The position numbers were made by a program, and so were the translations under genes. Of a DNA stretch of 64,000 nucleotides, positions 1 to 47,918 are shown piece after piece; within the stretch, counting starts at the first letter, position 1; every line of letters starts with the position of its first letter. The stretch lies in the NCBI RefSeq assembly GCF_024679095.1, contig NC_066553.1, positions 5,679,538 to 5,743,537 on the forward strand, in the 5' to 3' direction. The notes below the pieces were generated by a model. That model was not told the origin of the DNA and searched no databases. It was given only the letters and a program-made list of their open reading frames with translations. The DNA is from Eriocheir sinensis (lineage: Eukaryota; Arthropoda; Malacostraca; Decapoda; Varunidae).

Positions 1-150
1 AAAGCTACGGTATAGATTTCACCAAAGGAAGACGGTATTACTCACCATCATCATCAGCGGCAATAACAAGAAACAAATGAGAGCCACGCCAGCGGAAATC
101 GTGGTTTGACTGAAGATCCACGGAAAATTTGCTCAGTGTAATAGCCCCTT
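1..150. mobile_element. MITE family A, right part (cut by window edge)
   Basis: This is the right-hand portion of a non-autonomous DNA element present in full at 4028-4282 and 9777-10030. It ends in a long terminal inverted repeat finishing GTGTAATAGCCCCTT. No coding capacity is seen. The left half lies outside the window. Confidence 0.8.
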
Positions 151-425
151 AACTGTGTGTGCTCGTGTGTGGCACTGGTTTGTGATGGAGCTGCTGCCTG
201 CGACGACGTGCGCGCTTCTTGCAGTTGTAATGTTTATGACTGCCGGGAGTTGATACTTACTGGTTACCAAAATGTAGGCGTAAGAGTTTTCACAATTTGC
301 ACACCTTGTAATAAAGTAAGATATGAAAACCCTTGCGTATTATTTCCAGTTGTCCTCAGAAAGAAAACTTTGCCTTCAGTGCGCAGGTAATACAGGGCAG
401 TGTGTCGATCAGTTACGCAACGATG

Positions 426-432
<7 letters not shown>

Positions 433-485
<53 letters not shown>
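433..485. repeat. (GA)n microsatellite
   Basis: About 26 uninterrupted GA dinucleotides. Confidence 0.95.
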
Positions 486-487
<2 letters not shown>

Positions 488-1255
488 TGTATGATCTCTT
501 ACGTAAAAGTCAGACGAGTGTACCAGAAGATGCCTCAACACATGAATAAGCATGTGTTAGGCAGGTCAGGGACAGCCCCGCGCCTCTTTATCCACGCATG
601 GGAGGCACAAGGCAGGGAGGAGGCGTGAAACACCTATACTTGACGGGGCGGTGAGCAATGATATACCAAGCCTGCAATGTGCCGTTCTCTGGTAGTACAA
701 CCGCGGGAAACTCGTGTTCGCGGCAGCTCTTGGCGGGGCGGGGCGGCGTGATACATGATAGGGAAATACCTAGGGGGCAGGAGGATGGTCCGCCTTGGCA
801 CGCTGCCCTGAGCCTCGGCGGTGCACATTGTGGCAGCGGTGCCAACAGTGTCGCGCTGAAGCTGCATGTGCCCGTGTCGAGTGTTTCTCAGCGCGGTGAT
901 GGTCAATGTTCAGGTGACGAGGGCCTGAGCCCGCGTCCTGCAGCCGTGGGGTACGGGCCCCCGGAGTGGCGGTGTGCTGCGAGGCGGGCAGGTGATGTGC
1001 GAGAAAACGATGTGATATTCTGTGCAGGGGTTTTGGTTGCAGTTGAGGAAAACAAACAACATTAACGGGGCGGCCAACGGCCGTGCCAGCTGCTCCAGTT
1101 GCGGAGAACTCTCAGTTTAGTGAGGCAAGAATGGAAAAGTTATGTGTGAGTATACTGACGGCGTGTTGTGGTGCCGAGTGATGTGACGACGCCGACACCC
1201 CTACTCTGCTGGACCCAAGATGTGAGTTAGGGCAGACGGAAGGAAGAGTTTGCTA

Positions 1256-1445
1256 TTTATCAATCAATTTATCATTTTTCTTTATATATATTTTTTTGAT
1301 ATTTCAATTGATAAATAAATTTATATAGCCTACAGGATGTGTATGTGTGTGTGTGTGTGTGTGTGTATATTTATTAATCAATTTATAATTTTTCTTTATA
1401 TATTTTTTTATTTCAATTGATAAATAAATTTCTATAGCCTACACG

Positions 1446-1479
<34 letters not shown>

Positions 1480-1583
1480 TTATCAATCAGTTTATCATTT
1501 TTTATAGTATATATAATTTTTATATTTCAATTCATAAATCAATTTCTATAGCCTGCACGATGTGTGTGTGTGTGTGTGTGTGT
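1256..1583. repeat. 112-bp tandem repeat, three copies, each ending in (TG)n
   Basis: Three imperfect copies begin near 1256, 1368 and 1478. Each has an AT-rich core with mirrored TCAATTTAT / ATAAATAAATT arms, then AGCCTACA/GCACGATG and a TG tract. The array ends about 45 bases before the receptor start codon, so it probably lies in or next to the 5' UTR. Confidence 0.85.
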
Positions 1584-1627
1584 TGGTAAACATTGGAGTG
1601 GACAAAATTCTCGGCAGCACACTGGTG

Positions 1628-37407
<35,780 letters not shown>

Positions 37408-37474
37408 AGTGCCGCCGACGATGAACATTGGTCGCCATTCCGAGAGACTTAGACAAGTATGACCATAAATAAGG

Positions 37475-37740
37475 AAGACGTCTTTATTTTACATGACTCT
37501 AGGATATGCAACTGTTTGGGTGATGAAAAAGCCTACGTAAGGCCACAATTTTAATAAGGAACTTTTTTGTAAATTTTCAGAAATCGAGGATACATAAATT
37601 TGTCATTATTTTACATGAATCTAGGATATAGAACTGATTAGATAATGAGAAATCCTTCCTTGATATTAAGAAGGAAGTAAGGCCACGATTTGAGTGAGGA
37701 GTTTTTCGTTAAATATTATAAATCGAGGCATACAAAGTTG
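37475..37740. repeat. ~130-bp imperfect tandem duplication after the receptor stop
   Basis: TTATTTTACATGACTCTAGG ATATGCAACTG...AAGGCCACAATTT...AAATCGAGG recurs from about 37609. It probably lies within the 3' UTR or just beyond. Confidence 0.8.
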
Positions 37741-37793
37741 TGTTGACAATGTACGTACAATATTGCCTTGTGAATAGTAATGTTATCGTCAAC

Positions 37794-37967
37794 GTTGCCA
37801 GGTTGTCGTACTCTGCCTCTTATGTTTGCCGATTTCCGACCCCAAAACTGCTTTCTTCACCCAAATAACTGCCTTCATTATATGGTTATTGTTTAAATGG
37901 TTAATTATTGGTGCTTCTTGGTAGCCAGAAACCGGTAAATACGCGGCTCTGAGTACGATAATCTTGC
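37794..37967. mobile_element. MITE family C, copy 1
   Basis: Ends GTTGCCAGGTTGTCGTACTC and GAGTACGATAATCTTGC, inverted. Core GTTTGCCGATTTCCGACCC. Confidence 0.82.
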
Positions 37968-38129
37968 TTAATCGTACTTATGAAGGAAACATGTGCAGTG
38001 AAAGTGACGATTCTTTCAGGTTCCCGTTTCGTCAGGAGGAAGGGAAGGTTCCTAGACAGATGCCATACGAGTGACACGCGCCGCGCCCCCCGTCTGAGGC
38101 CACCACAGCATCGCCCCTGCCGGCCAACA

Positions 38130-38314
38130 TTGCCAGATTGTCGTACTCAGCCTCCTATGTTTGCCGATTTCCGACCCAGAAACTGCCTCCTCAACCCCAA
38201 TAACTGCCTTTATATATGATTATCGTTAAAATGGTTAATTATTGGTGTATTTTGGCAATAGCTATGACTCAGAAACCGGTAAATACGAGGCTCTGAGTAC
38301 GATAATCTGGCAAC
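38130..38314. mobile_element. MITE family C, copy 2
   Basis: Ends ATTGCCAGATTGTCGTACTC and GAGTACGATAATCTGGCAAC. A partial relative lies near 3085-3155. Confidence 0.85.
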
Positions 38315-38465
38315 GGTGCAGCCGGCCCTTCCTTCCGTCACCAGACATCGTTTATCTGATAATGTTACACGTAGGAATTAATGTTTTGGGCTCTTCTAAG
38401 CGTCCTTCCTTATGGTGTTACTTTTTTATTAAACAGGTGGACTGAAAAATCTCTATTCATTCTAC

Positions 38466-38480
38466 GTGTGTGTGTGTTAA

Positions 38481-38518
<38 letters not shown>
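38466..38518. repeat. (TG)n microsatellite
   Basis: TG run broken once by TTAATT. Confidence 0.93.
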
Positions 38519-38530
38519 ATCCATCAAACC

Positions 38531-38743
38531 GTATTCTTAAACGTATCGACATATCAATATACGCCCGTTTGAAAAGCCTCTCTTGGACGTTGCTGGGATT
38601 TTCATGGACTTTTGTGACTCTATTAGTCCTACACGATATCTTTATAGTACCATGGACGGGAAAATTACCCTCGAAAGCCCGGTGAACCTTCTCTGTGGCC
38701 TTGGAAACTATTTGTGATGGGAGCCCGATACGTAAAGGAATAA
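38531..38743. mobile_element. MITE family B, second copy
   Basis: Inverted ends TATTCTTAAACGTATCG and CGATACGTAAAGGAATA, internal GTTGCTGGGATTTTCATGGA. Confidence 0.87.
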
Positions 38744-38765
38744 TTATCATCATCATGTCTTAAGG

Positions 38766-39694
38766 GAGAACCATCACAGCTGTACTCGTCTAGTGATTTG
38801 CCCAAGTACCATTCGCTAGAGGGAGCGGATACTGAACACTTCTCTCAATGAATAGTGTTGTTACTTCACACATAAACACTTCCCCTGAAACCTGGTTGTA
38901 CTATTTACACTGACTTCACGGTAAACTAGGGCAGAGGGTTGCTAGCGAGTTTTTAGTGTTGAATGAGTCATGAGGTAGTGGGCCATGGAGGGCCGTGAAG
39001 CCTCGAAGCGTGTTGGCCCGGTGCCCGCCTCCCTCAGTCATGGCGAAGGGACGGTACGGGGAGGAGATGGAGTCTTTGCGTGTGTTTGTGTGTGTATTGC
39101 ATATCTTTGGTGGTCAAGAGCAGTGTTTGTCGGTCATCATGGCGGCGGCTGGCTGGTGTCCTCGGAGCTTAGGCAGAGGGTTGCTCCACGAAGACCCACG
39201 TGAAGTATTCGTTCCCTGATCGTTCTCTGGTGCACACTTGCTGGCCCCCTCCAATGTCGTCTAGTGACAGCAGGTGGGTAATTGGGTTTTTACTAATAAT
39301 TGAATGGGGCTTTTCCAATTTATTATTTTTGAGGCCAGTATTGAGGCGCTATATGTACAAATGACTTAGACGATTATTTTACGAGGGTGACGACATGAGA
39401 CCAGAAACACATACCAATCAGTTTCCAATCCTTTCCTCCTCCTTCCTCTTCCACCTCTCACCTCTCCCCTCGTTACAGCTCCACCTGGCGACATGCGGAC
39501 AGGTGCGTATTCAGTCGCTATATGTACATCATTTACCGTGAACTCAATGTAAACAGTACAACCAAGTTTCAGGGGGAAGTGTTTAATGTGTGAAGTAACA
39601 ACACTATTCATTGAGAGAAGTGTTCAGTATCCGCCCCCTCAAGCGAATGGAACGTGGGCAAATCACTAGTTACCTACAGCTGTGATGGTTCTCC
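38766..39694. mobile_element. Foldback element D (arms ~165 bp)
   Basis: Left arm 38766-38935 (GAGAACCATCACAGCTGTA...CACGGTAAA) is the reverse complement of 39532-39694 (TTTACCGTG...TACAGCTGTGATGGTTCTC) with scattered mismatches. The 600-bp centre has no recognised gene. Confidence 0.88.
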
Positions 39695-40083
39695 TTTTTC
39701 CATCTCGAGGACTCCCTGGCGTTATAGAGAAAATGACTGATGAACAAAGAATCCAGAGAACCCCAAAATTCCGGTGGGGTGGGGGGTGGAGGGTAGGGGA
39801 CAATATATGAAGTCAGCGAAGTTGTTTCAAAGCAGTGAATGAGACCTTGAAGCCTCGGAAGTAGTTCAGCACTTCCAACCCTGCAAGGCTGGCCAGTGGT
39901 CCGCGTATTGTTGCTACCCAGCCATTTAACTCGTACACTTTAGTTACGTGATTAACCTGCTTTCATGTTATCGTTATTATCGTTATTTACTGAGCTGTTG
40001 CCTTAAGACTCCTTCAAGACTAATTTCTCACGGTTGACGGTGATTCTTTTTTTCGTAACCATGGAGATAAACCATTAAAAGGC

Positions 40084-40445
40084 GTGGTAAATCTTAGGAA
40101 TAGCGGCTTCTAGCGGGTGCGCATTTAGGGCACGGTGTGGTGGTAATTACAACATTTCTAGCACGTACGACGGGGTTTTGACGAGCGGACAGGCGTGTTT
40201 ATGTCACAAGGGTGTATTTTTCCACGCTGGCCTCACGATTTCTTCCAAGTCGATGGGCGATGAGACTGCGAGCTCCAGGGTGAAGAAAGGGAAGAGCCCG
40301 CGCGGAAAAAAACACCCCGTGTGACATAAACACGCCTGTCCGCTTGTCAAAACCCCGTCGTACGTGCTAGAAATGTTGTAATTACCTCCACACCGTGCCC
40401 TAAATGCACACCCGCTAGGAGCCGCTATTCCTACGATTTACCAAA
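40084..40445. mobile_element. Foldback element E (arms ~147 bp, 68-bp loop)
   Basis: Left arm 40084-40230 and right arm 40299-40445 are about 95% identical in inverted orientation (GGCACGGTGTGG...CACAAGGG vs reverse complement). The loop is unique sequence. Confidence 0.9.
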
Positions 40446-41419
40446 GGCGTGTATGTGGAAATAAGGTTGACTGTTGGCCTAACCCTCTCTGACCTCTACG
40501 CGGAACCCCCCCCCCCCCTGACCTCTACGTGTGAACCCCCGCCCCTGGCCTAATCAATGTCCGCCTCGTTAGCGGCGCGGTAATCGCCCGAAGATCATTA
40601 GGCTCACCTGGACATAATTACCTGGCAGTTTCTCGTCTCTTTTCATGAAGGGTCTGTGGGCAAACTGTTTTTATGGGGAGGAGTTGAGGGGTGAGAGGTT
40701 CTGTTGTTCGTGTCACTATTACTATTACTATTATCATTATCATTAGTATTAGTAGTAGTACCGTTATTATTATTGTTGTTATTATTTGTATTATTAATAA
40801 TATTATTATTACTATTATTATTAATATTAGTAGTAGTAGTATTATCTTCATTAGTATTATAGTTAATAGGTATCATATATTTATAAGTCCTTTTTAGGAC
40901 AGAAATGGAAATAGATATTGATCCATGGGCTAACTTTTTAGGAAAGAGAACTACAGGTTATTGGGAAGAGTATTTTATAGTTCAAAATACACTCTGAGCG
41001 GGAACGGATGTATGTTGAAATGACAAGTGATGACAGCATGAGTGCGTAGCGTAACCTTTCTTTTACTCCTTCACTTTCCAAGAACTAGTCTTCCTCATCA
41101 ACGCTGCCGAGGTTTATGATGACGGACTCTACGTATGTATGTTGTCTGTGGACCAGTACTCCTCCTCAAAGCCTTATGATCCACGAACCGCACCTGCCCA
41201 CACCGTTTAACAAACCATGTACCCTCGCAACACCTCAAAATGCTCAGCTCCAGTAAACCATCTGTCTGTCATCATTCTCGCTCGTTATCACCCTCCACAT
41301 AACCGCACCCAAGGCTTTACTTCCACATTATTTCACTCTAAATAAATGACACGTGCATGTTGGTATACCACATTTCTATATCCTTCAAAAATGCCGCATG
41401 CACCGTAGGCTATGAATCC

Positions 41420-41503
<84 letters not shown>

Positions 41504-42595
41504 AGGTTGGGTCTAGGGAGTGACGTAGTGATGACTGTGTCCGAATACTGTCTCTGGATATCGGGAATTTCTTTCAACTGTCAAGAGTATATAGCTTACT
41601 CATACACTTCTGGCAATGCACTATACAGTCAGATATTAGCGCAAGGTGTGAAATAAACTGTGGCAAAGTATACCTAATAGTGATCCAACACTTCGTTACC
41701 GAGAAAATCCAGAAAATCGAGGTTAACACAGCTGCTGAAATGCGTAGTAGTTATTTTGTTAGGAGTTAAATAGGTAGTTAGTCAGGTAATTTTACTGTAT
41801 TACTTATTTATATATTTCTTTATTTTATTTCGTATTTTTTGTTTTTGTTTTCTTTTTCTTTTTGTTGCCTCCTGGCGGCGGAACGAATGATCGGTGGAAG
41901 GTGAAAGGGAAAATATGAGGAATAAGATAAGAGAAATAAGCCGAGGAGTAACTCTCTGGCTGTGGTGTGTCGTGGTGTGTCACGGCTGCTCGGTGTTGAA
42001 TGTCCCAAGCCAGCACTTCGGCATCGTCTCAACAGCAAACGAAGAACATTATGAATACTCGCTGACTCTGAGGGCAGGGTTAACGCATCCACACACGTGC
42101 ATTTTTTATGATTCGACATGTAGGCTATGATAGGGTGCTCGGGGCGCTGTAGGAGGCGAGGAAGAGGGAGACAGCTAACAGTAACGGTGAAGGAAAGACG
42201 TCCCTTCTCGGCCTCGCTGTCTGCCTCCGTAGAGCTCCACGAACTCCACCCAGAGAACCCACAAGTGATTAATAGACCCCGACACGTGAGTAATAGTTGT
42301 CTTTCTGAATGATATCTCTGATGTGCGGGTTAAATGATGAGAGTTAATTGTTCTTCTGATATATTAATCAAGTCAACGTGAAGGGTCTTCTTATTTAAGT
42401 AAGAGTTAGGTAATTTTAGTATATTATTTATTTATTTATTTTGTTTGTTTTATTTTATTTTTGTATTTTTGTTTTTCTATTTTTGTTTTTCTTTTCTTTT
42501 TCTTTCTTTTTCTTCTTTTCTTTCGTGTTTTCTTGCTGTTATTTTCTTTATTGATGTTTCTCGTAGATGTTCTTTTTTTTCCATATCATCCTTTT
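40446..42595. other. Intergenic, no gene recognised
   Basis: ATT/ATTACT-rich sequence at 40715-40870 and a (GA)n run at 41422-41498. The remaining open frames are short and show no family similarity. Confidence 0.5.
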
Positions 42596-43400
42596 GTTGA
42601 TGTTCTTCGATGGTCTGGGTGCGCCGCTTTCCTCCCAGAAGAGACCCACCCATGATTTTGGTGATGTTACTGAGGGCCGAAAGGTGGATGATGTTCCTTG
42701 TATATTTCTTGTTCTTTTTCTTGATATTTTTCTTTTTCGGTATTTTTTTCTGTTCTTTCTTTTTTTCTTTCTTTCTTGATGTTCTTTTCTCTATCATCCT
42801 TTTCTTGATGTTCTTTGATGGTCTGAATGAGCCTCTTTCCTCCCAGAAGAGACCCACCCATAATTTTGGTGATGTTAGTCAGGGCCGAAAGGTGGATGAT
42901 GTTCCTTGTATTTTTCTTTTCTTGATGTTGTTGTTTTATTGCTGTTACTTTTCTTTTTCGATGTTTTTTCTGTTCTTTTTTTCTTTTCTATATTTTTCGG
43001 TGTTCTTTTCTCTATCATCCCTTGTTGATGTTCTTTGGTCTGGATGAGCCTTTTTCTCCCCAGAAAAGACCCACCCATAATTTTGGTGATGTTAGTCAGG
43101 GCCGAAAGGTGGATGATGGTTGTATTTTTCTTTTCTTGATGTTGTTCTTTTATTGCTGTTACTTTTCTTTTTCGATGTTTTTTTCTGGTTTTTCTCTTTT
43201 CTTTATTTTTCGGTGTTCTTTTCTATATCATCCCGTGTTGATGTTCTTTGGTCTGGATGAGCCTTTTTCTCCCCAGAAAAGACCCATCCATAATTTTGGT
43301 GATGTTAGTCAGGGCCTAATGGTGGATGATGTTTGTATTTTTCTTTTCTTGATGTTCCGTTTCTATATTTTCCTTTTTATGGTGTTCTTTTTCATTTTCA
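42596..43400. repeat. ~215-bp complex tandem repeat, four copies
   Basis: GATGTTCTTTGATGGTCTG...AGACCCACCCATAATTTTGG...CAGGGCCGAAAGGTGGATGA recurs around 42600, 42810, 43030 and 43245, separated by T-rich stretches. Confidence 0.9.
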
Positions 43401-43445
43401 TTTTCTTTGGTGTTCCCAAAACGTGGATTGTCTACGACATCTAAC

Positions 43446-44460
43446 GGGCACCACAAGCCCGGGTTTGTTGTTCGGAGTTTGCTCTCCTAGGTGAATTGCC
43501 TACCACGGCTAACGACCTCCACCTGCCCGGGTTTGTTGTTCGGAGTTTGCTCTCCTAGGTGAATTGCCTACCACGGCTAACGAGCTCCACCTGCCCGGGT
43601 TTATTGTTCGGAGTTTGCTCTCCTAGGTGAATTGCCTACCACGGCTAACGACCTCCACCTGCCCGGGTTTATTGTTCGGAGTTTGCTCTCCTAGGTGAAT
43701 TGCCTACCACGGCTAACGAGCTCCACCTGCCCGGGTTTGTTGTTCGAAGTTTGCTCTCCTAGGTGAATTGCCTACCACGGCTAACGACCTCCACCTGCCC
43801 GGGTTTGTTGTTCGGAGTTTGCTCTCCTAGGTGAATTGCCTACCACGGCTAACGAGCTCCACCTGCCCGGGTTTGTTTAGAGTTTGCTCTCCTAGGTGAA
43901 TTGCCTACCACGGCTAACGACCTCCACCTGCCCGGGTTTGTTGTTCGGAGTTTGCTCTCCTAGGTGAATTGCCTACCACGGCTAACGACCTCCACCTGCC
44001 CGGGTTTGTTGTTCGGAGTTTGCTCTCCTAGGTGAATTGCCAACCACTCCTAACGACCTCCACCTGCCCGGGTTTGTTGTTCGGAGTTTGCTCTCCTAGG
44101 TGAATTGCCTACCACGGCTAACGACCTCCACCTGCCCGGGTTTATTGTTCGGAGTTTGCTCTCCTAGGTGAATTGCCTACCACGGCTAACGACCTCCACC
44201 TGCCCGGGTTTGTTTAGAGTTTGCTCTCCTAGGTGAATTGCCTACCACGGCTAACGACCTCCACCTGCCCGGGTTTGTTTAGAGTTTGCTCTCCTAGGTG
44301 AATTGCCTACCACGGCTAACGACCTCCACCTGCCCGGGTTTGTTTAGAGTTTGCTCTCCTAGGTGAATCGCCTACCACGGCTAATGAGCCCCACCTGCCC
44401 GGGTTTGTTGTTCGGAGTTTGCTCTCTTAGGCATATTGCCTACCACGGTTATGAAACCCC
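43446..44460. repeat. 68-bp satellite, about 15 copies
   Basis: Unit CTCCTAGGTGAATTGCCTAC CACGGCTAACGACCTCCACC TGCCCGGGTTTGTTGTTCGG AGTTTGCT (68 bp). Several units lack GTTCG (63 bp), and the last units degrade. Homogeneous copies, no spacers. Confidence 0.97.
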
Positions 44461-44479
44461 ACTGCTCGGATTTGTAGCC

Positions 44480-44744
44480 CGAAGATCTCGGGCACCTCCG
44501 TCGGGGCCCCGGGGGACGCGTAGGTGCAGTGCCGGGAGCCCTCCACTCCTGCCACGCTCGCCAGGTAGACCTTGGGCTCGCTGGCGCTCCCCCGCCCCGC
44601 CGAGGCGAGGAGGGCGAATGCAAGAACTCGCTTCTTAAAACTACTAGATTGGATTATGAAATTAATCATAAGTACCGAAAAGTCGCTGATCACCGCGGTT
44701 ATCGGTTCTGGGATGGAAGGCCGCCGGGCCTCGGGGACGCGCAC
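44480..44744 (-). CDS. Candidate first exon with signal peptide (weak)
   Basis: The minus-strand frame from the Met at 44669 encodes a basic then hydrophobic start (SFKKRVLAFALLASAGRGSA) like a signal peptide, then EPKVYLASVAGVEG and a Cys. A donor-like GAG|GTGCCC follows. It is GC-rich compared with its flanks. No family is recognised and no downstream exon is found, as the satellite lies there. Could be chance. Confidence 0.3.
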
Positions 44745-45131
44745 AAGCCTCCAAGGGAGTCCTCGCGACGGCTCGCGGCGCAGCGTCCGTTTCCCCTTCT
44801 TCTTACTTTCGATATTTCCTTTTTATTATATTTTCCTTTTCTGATTGATTGACTGTGTGGTTTTACTTAGTAAGAATTAATTTACCAATTAACATCTTTC
44901 GGGTTCATTACATTCATATAGCCAGTGGCATCTCAAGTAGGGTTCACTGACACAGCTGATGAGATGCAACACCGGTGAGTGTGCTGCGTCACGAGGGCGG
45001 CGGCGGCACATTAAAGTTTCTTAACATTTCCATTGGCGTCCCACTTCTGAAGGGTCGTCTATTTTTTTTTTCTCTTTATTTAATTTTATCTCTCCCTTTC
45101 AACCCTGCACTCCATTTTTATAGTTCTTTCT

Positions 45132-45237
<106 letters not shown>

Positions 45238-45759
45238 AGCGAACATTCTCTTTTACATATACTTTCGTCTCCGCGAAAATTATGAATACCTATATATTGA
45301 TTTCAGAGTGTGGGAGAGAGGGAGGAATTTAGACAGCAAGTTCAGTAGCTGGACAGCAGGGCCGTGCAGAGACCATTGGAGGGGCAGGGGCTCAAAAGTT
45401 TAAAAGGGGCACATGGAGCATGAATTTGAGAAAGGATACAAAAGCATACCTGACTATAACAGGCTGAATTGTAGCAACCCATATTCATAAAGATAACATC
45501 GAATCACAACATACCACATCATTGTTCATACTCAAATTACTCGATGTATAAATTAGTAGAGAGTGGCCAGTAATAATAAAGTTCATATTTCTGAAATCTT
45601 AAATGTTTATTGCTTCATAATCCAGCCTGCATTTATTAACAGATATCATAGACATCAATGATGTAGGCTTTATTCATAGTTATTTTATAATATTATTAAT
45701 GTAACTAAAAGTAACTGATTGATGAAAGAATAGATAAGAGAACTTAGAGAAGGTCACTA

Positions 45760-45761
<2 letters not shown>

Positions 45762-45800
<39 letters not shown>
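45762..45800. repeat. (TG)n microsatellite within the hAT element
   Basis: TG run just outside the transposase stop. Confidence 0.93.
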
Positions 45801-45801
<1 letters not shown>

Positions 45802-45826
45802 ATTACAGTGGCATCTTCTCTTGCAG

Positions 45827-47398
45827 TTACAACAGCAACTTCCTGTTACCCATGCATTTAAAAATATCAATGACTTCACTAAGGTTGACTGGAATATCCT
45901 TTTCAATCGCAAGTAAAAGAAGGTCTGACAACCTATCCTCTCTGCAAAGGGTGCGAAGTTTTGTTTTCACCAGCTTCAGTTTTGAGAAAGAACGTTCCAC
46001 AGTAGCTGTAGACACCGGGAGGGTGCCATATGTCTTCAGCAGCTCAGTCAAGTTAGGGAAAACCATATGTGCATTGTTTTCTTTGACCACTGTAAGAATA
46101 GATGTCACACTGATGGGTGAGGGGCATGAGTATGATGCATGGAACACCTTAAGTTCTGTCTGCAATATGTCTACTTCAATGTTATAGAACTGACAGAGTT
46201 TTTTCACAGCTTGCAGTACTTCTGTTGGGGGATTTGTTGTTTTCCAGTTCTCTGGAGCTATCAGGCTGTGGAAAGCATTAAGGAATTCCCAAGTGGAGTT
46301 ATCTTCTCCTTTGAACCGTCTCCGAAGCTCGTGTGTCATTGTGTCCACAAAAACGTAATACACTTTAACACGATAGTAGTCTTGCAAAGTAGGGAAAGTG
46401 TGATCAAAGGTAGCTGTTGTGGCAGTGAACTTATACTTAGCTGGCATTTTCCTCCTCCTAGCTTGACCAGGAATCTCAGTTGGAGGGTCCAGGCCCACTG
46501 ATGCAGCCTTCTCTGTAGCCTGTTTATACATATTATCAAACTTCTCCTCTGTTCTGCTGTGTGCCAGTTCCTGTAAAACTCCATTAACAACTTTGTATGA
46601 TTCACCCAGGTCCATGTCTTTCTGCTGCAAAGCATTAGAAGCCATCGCAGTTACCTGGAAGATTGGACAGGTGATTTCCAAACACAGGAAGAATTCAAAG
46701 TTGATGCTCTTGAGTAGAATCATTGCATCACCTGCTGAAGAGTCTGAAGGGTCTTGCTGTGTCATTTGCTCAAGAAACTCCATGACAGCTGGGAAGACCT
46801 TCCTCAGAGTGCAAAGGGCTGTTTCTCTGCAGGCCCAACGCGTGTCTGACAGCTTCTGCAGTTCCAGTGGTCGCTGATCAGGGTACATCGTCTTCTGCAT
46901 TTCAATAAATGCAGAGTGTCGTTTGGATGAGTTGGCCACAAAAGCATAAAGTTTTTCAACTAAGTTAAAGAAGCTGACAAAACAGAGGTTTGACTTTGCA
47001 CTTTCAACCAGCACCAGATTAAGGCAGTGTGCCTGGCAGTGTACGTACAATGCCTTTGGATTTCTTTTCAGGATTCTTGACTGAAGTCCGTTAAAGCGTC
47101 CGCTCATGTTTGCAGCACCATCATAACCTTGACCCCTGATGTTTTCCAACTTCAGATTATTTTCTTCAAGTAGATCTATCACTAAGTTTTCAAGAGATTC
47201 TCCCCTTGTGTTATGAATGTTACACACCTGAAGAAAGCGCTCATTGATTTTCATGTTATGCACATACCTAATGACAAAAGAAACCTGCTCAGTGTGTGCA
47301 GCATCTGTGGTTTCATCCATGAGAATTGAAAAGATTTTGCTCTCTTGGATTTCTTTCTGGATCACTCTTTTTACTGATATGGCCAAAGCTCTAATCAT
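45827..47398 (-). pseudogene. hAT transposase, C-terminal 523 residues (ZMYM1-like)
   Basis: Cut-and-paste transposase of the hAT superfamily, resembling ZMYM1/DUF4371-type proteins. Visible blocks: FSILMDETTDAAHTEQVS (catalytic Asp region), GQGYDGAANMSG, HCQAHCLNLVLV, SDTRWACRETAL and the C-terminal dimerisation block LPVSTATVERSFSKLKLV. It is open to its own stop but lost its N-terminus to the Gypsy insertion at 47401. The frame continues at 53895 on the other side. Confidence 0.9.
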
Positions 47399-47400
47399 AG

Positions 47401-47847
47401 TGTTACGCCAAGGCTTAGCTTAGTTTAAATTGTAATTGGCGCCACGTGACGTAATGAGGGTTCCCTGCGGCCCCGTTGAGGGGGCGGGCTGGAGAGGGAC
47501 GCCATGCGGCGAGGAAGAGTGGAGACGGAGAGAAGACAAAGGACGCGCTCGCCTGTGCTCTGTGCCTTAGGACTTAATCGCCTGTGATTTGTGCCTTGAC
47601 TGCCTCCCCCTTGGACTATAAGGATTGTACAACGTGCTATTGCTTAGTAAACCCCAAGAAAGTCCGCCCTGTATTTAATTGTGCCTCGCTGTGTGCTCTG
47701 TGGGTGTGTGCGAGTGTGTCCGCCGGAGTGTCTTTGTGTCTGCTGTCCGCCTCGTGGGAGCACTGTGTTTTCCATAGCGAGCCCAGTTTAAGTAATTGGG
47801 AGAGCACCTGTCTGCCTGTGTGAGGGGTAGACAAGTGGAGTACAACA
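47401..47847 (+). repeat. Gypsy 5' LTR
   Basis: 447 bp, TGTTACGCCAAGG...GAGTACAACA. Compared with the 3' LTR I see one substitution (CATAGCGAG/CATATCGAG) and extra bases at three short homopolymer sites. Confidence 0.95.
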
Positions 47848-47848
47848 G

Positions 47849-47864
47849 TGGTGTCAGGAGCGGG
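47849..47864 (+). other. Primer binding site, tRNA-Leu type
   Basis: TGGTGTCAGGAGCGGG starts 2 bases after the 5' LTR and is complementary to the usual 3' end of eukaryotic tRNA-Leu (...TCCTGACACCA). Confidence 0.8.
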
Positions 47865-47918
47865 GTGGAAATTGTGCTGTGAGTGGACGGGCAGACAAAG
47901 AGTGACGCCTCGGGCACA

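Larger units (their letters stand above)
151..1627. other. 5' flank of the NMDA-receptor-like gene
   Basis: No convincing coding exon is seen here. Bases 560-1200 are GC-rich compared with the AT-rich repeat that follows, so a promoter or CpG-rich upstream region may lie here, but I see no TATA box or initiator I would defend. A (GA)n microsatellite occupies 433-485. Confidence 0.4.

Noticed and set aside
43446..44460. CRISPR-like or rDNA spacer array
   Set aside because: Homogeneous 68-bp units without spacers and no rRNA sequence nearby.
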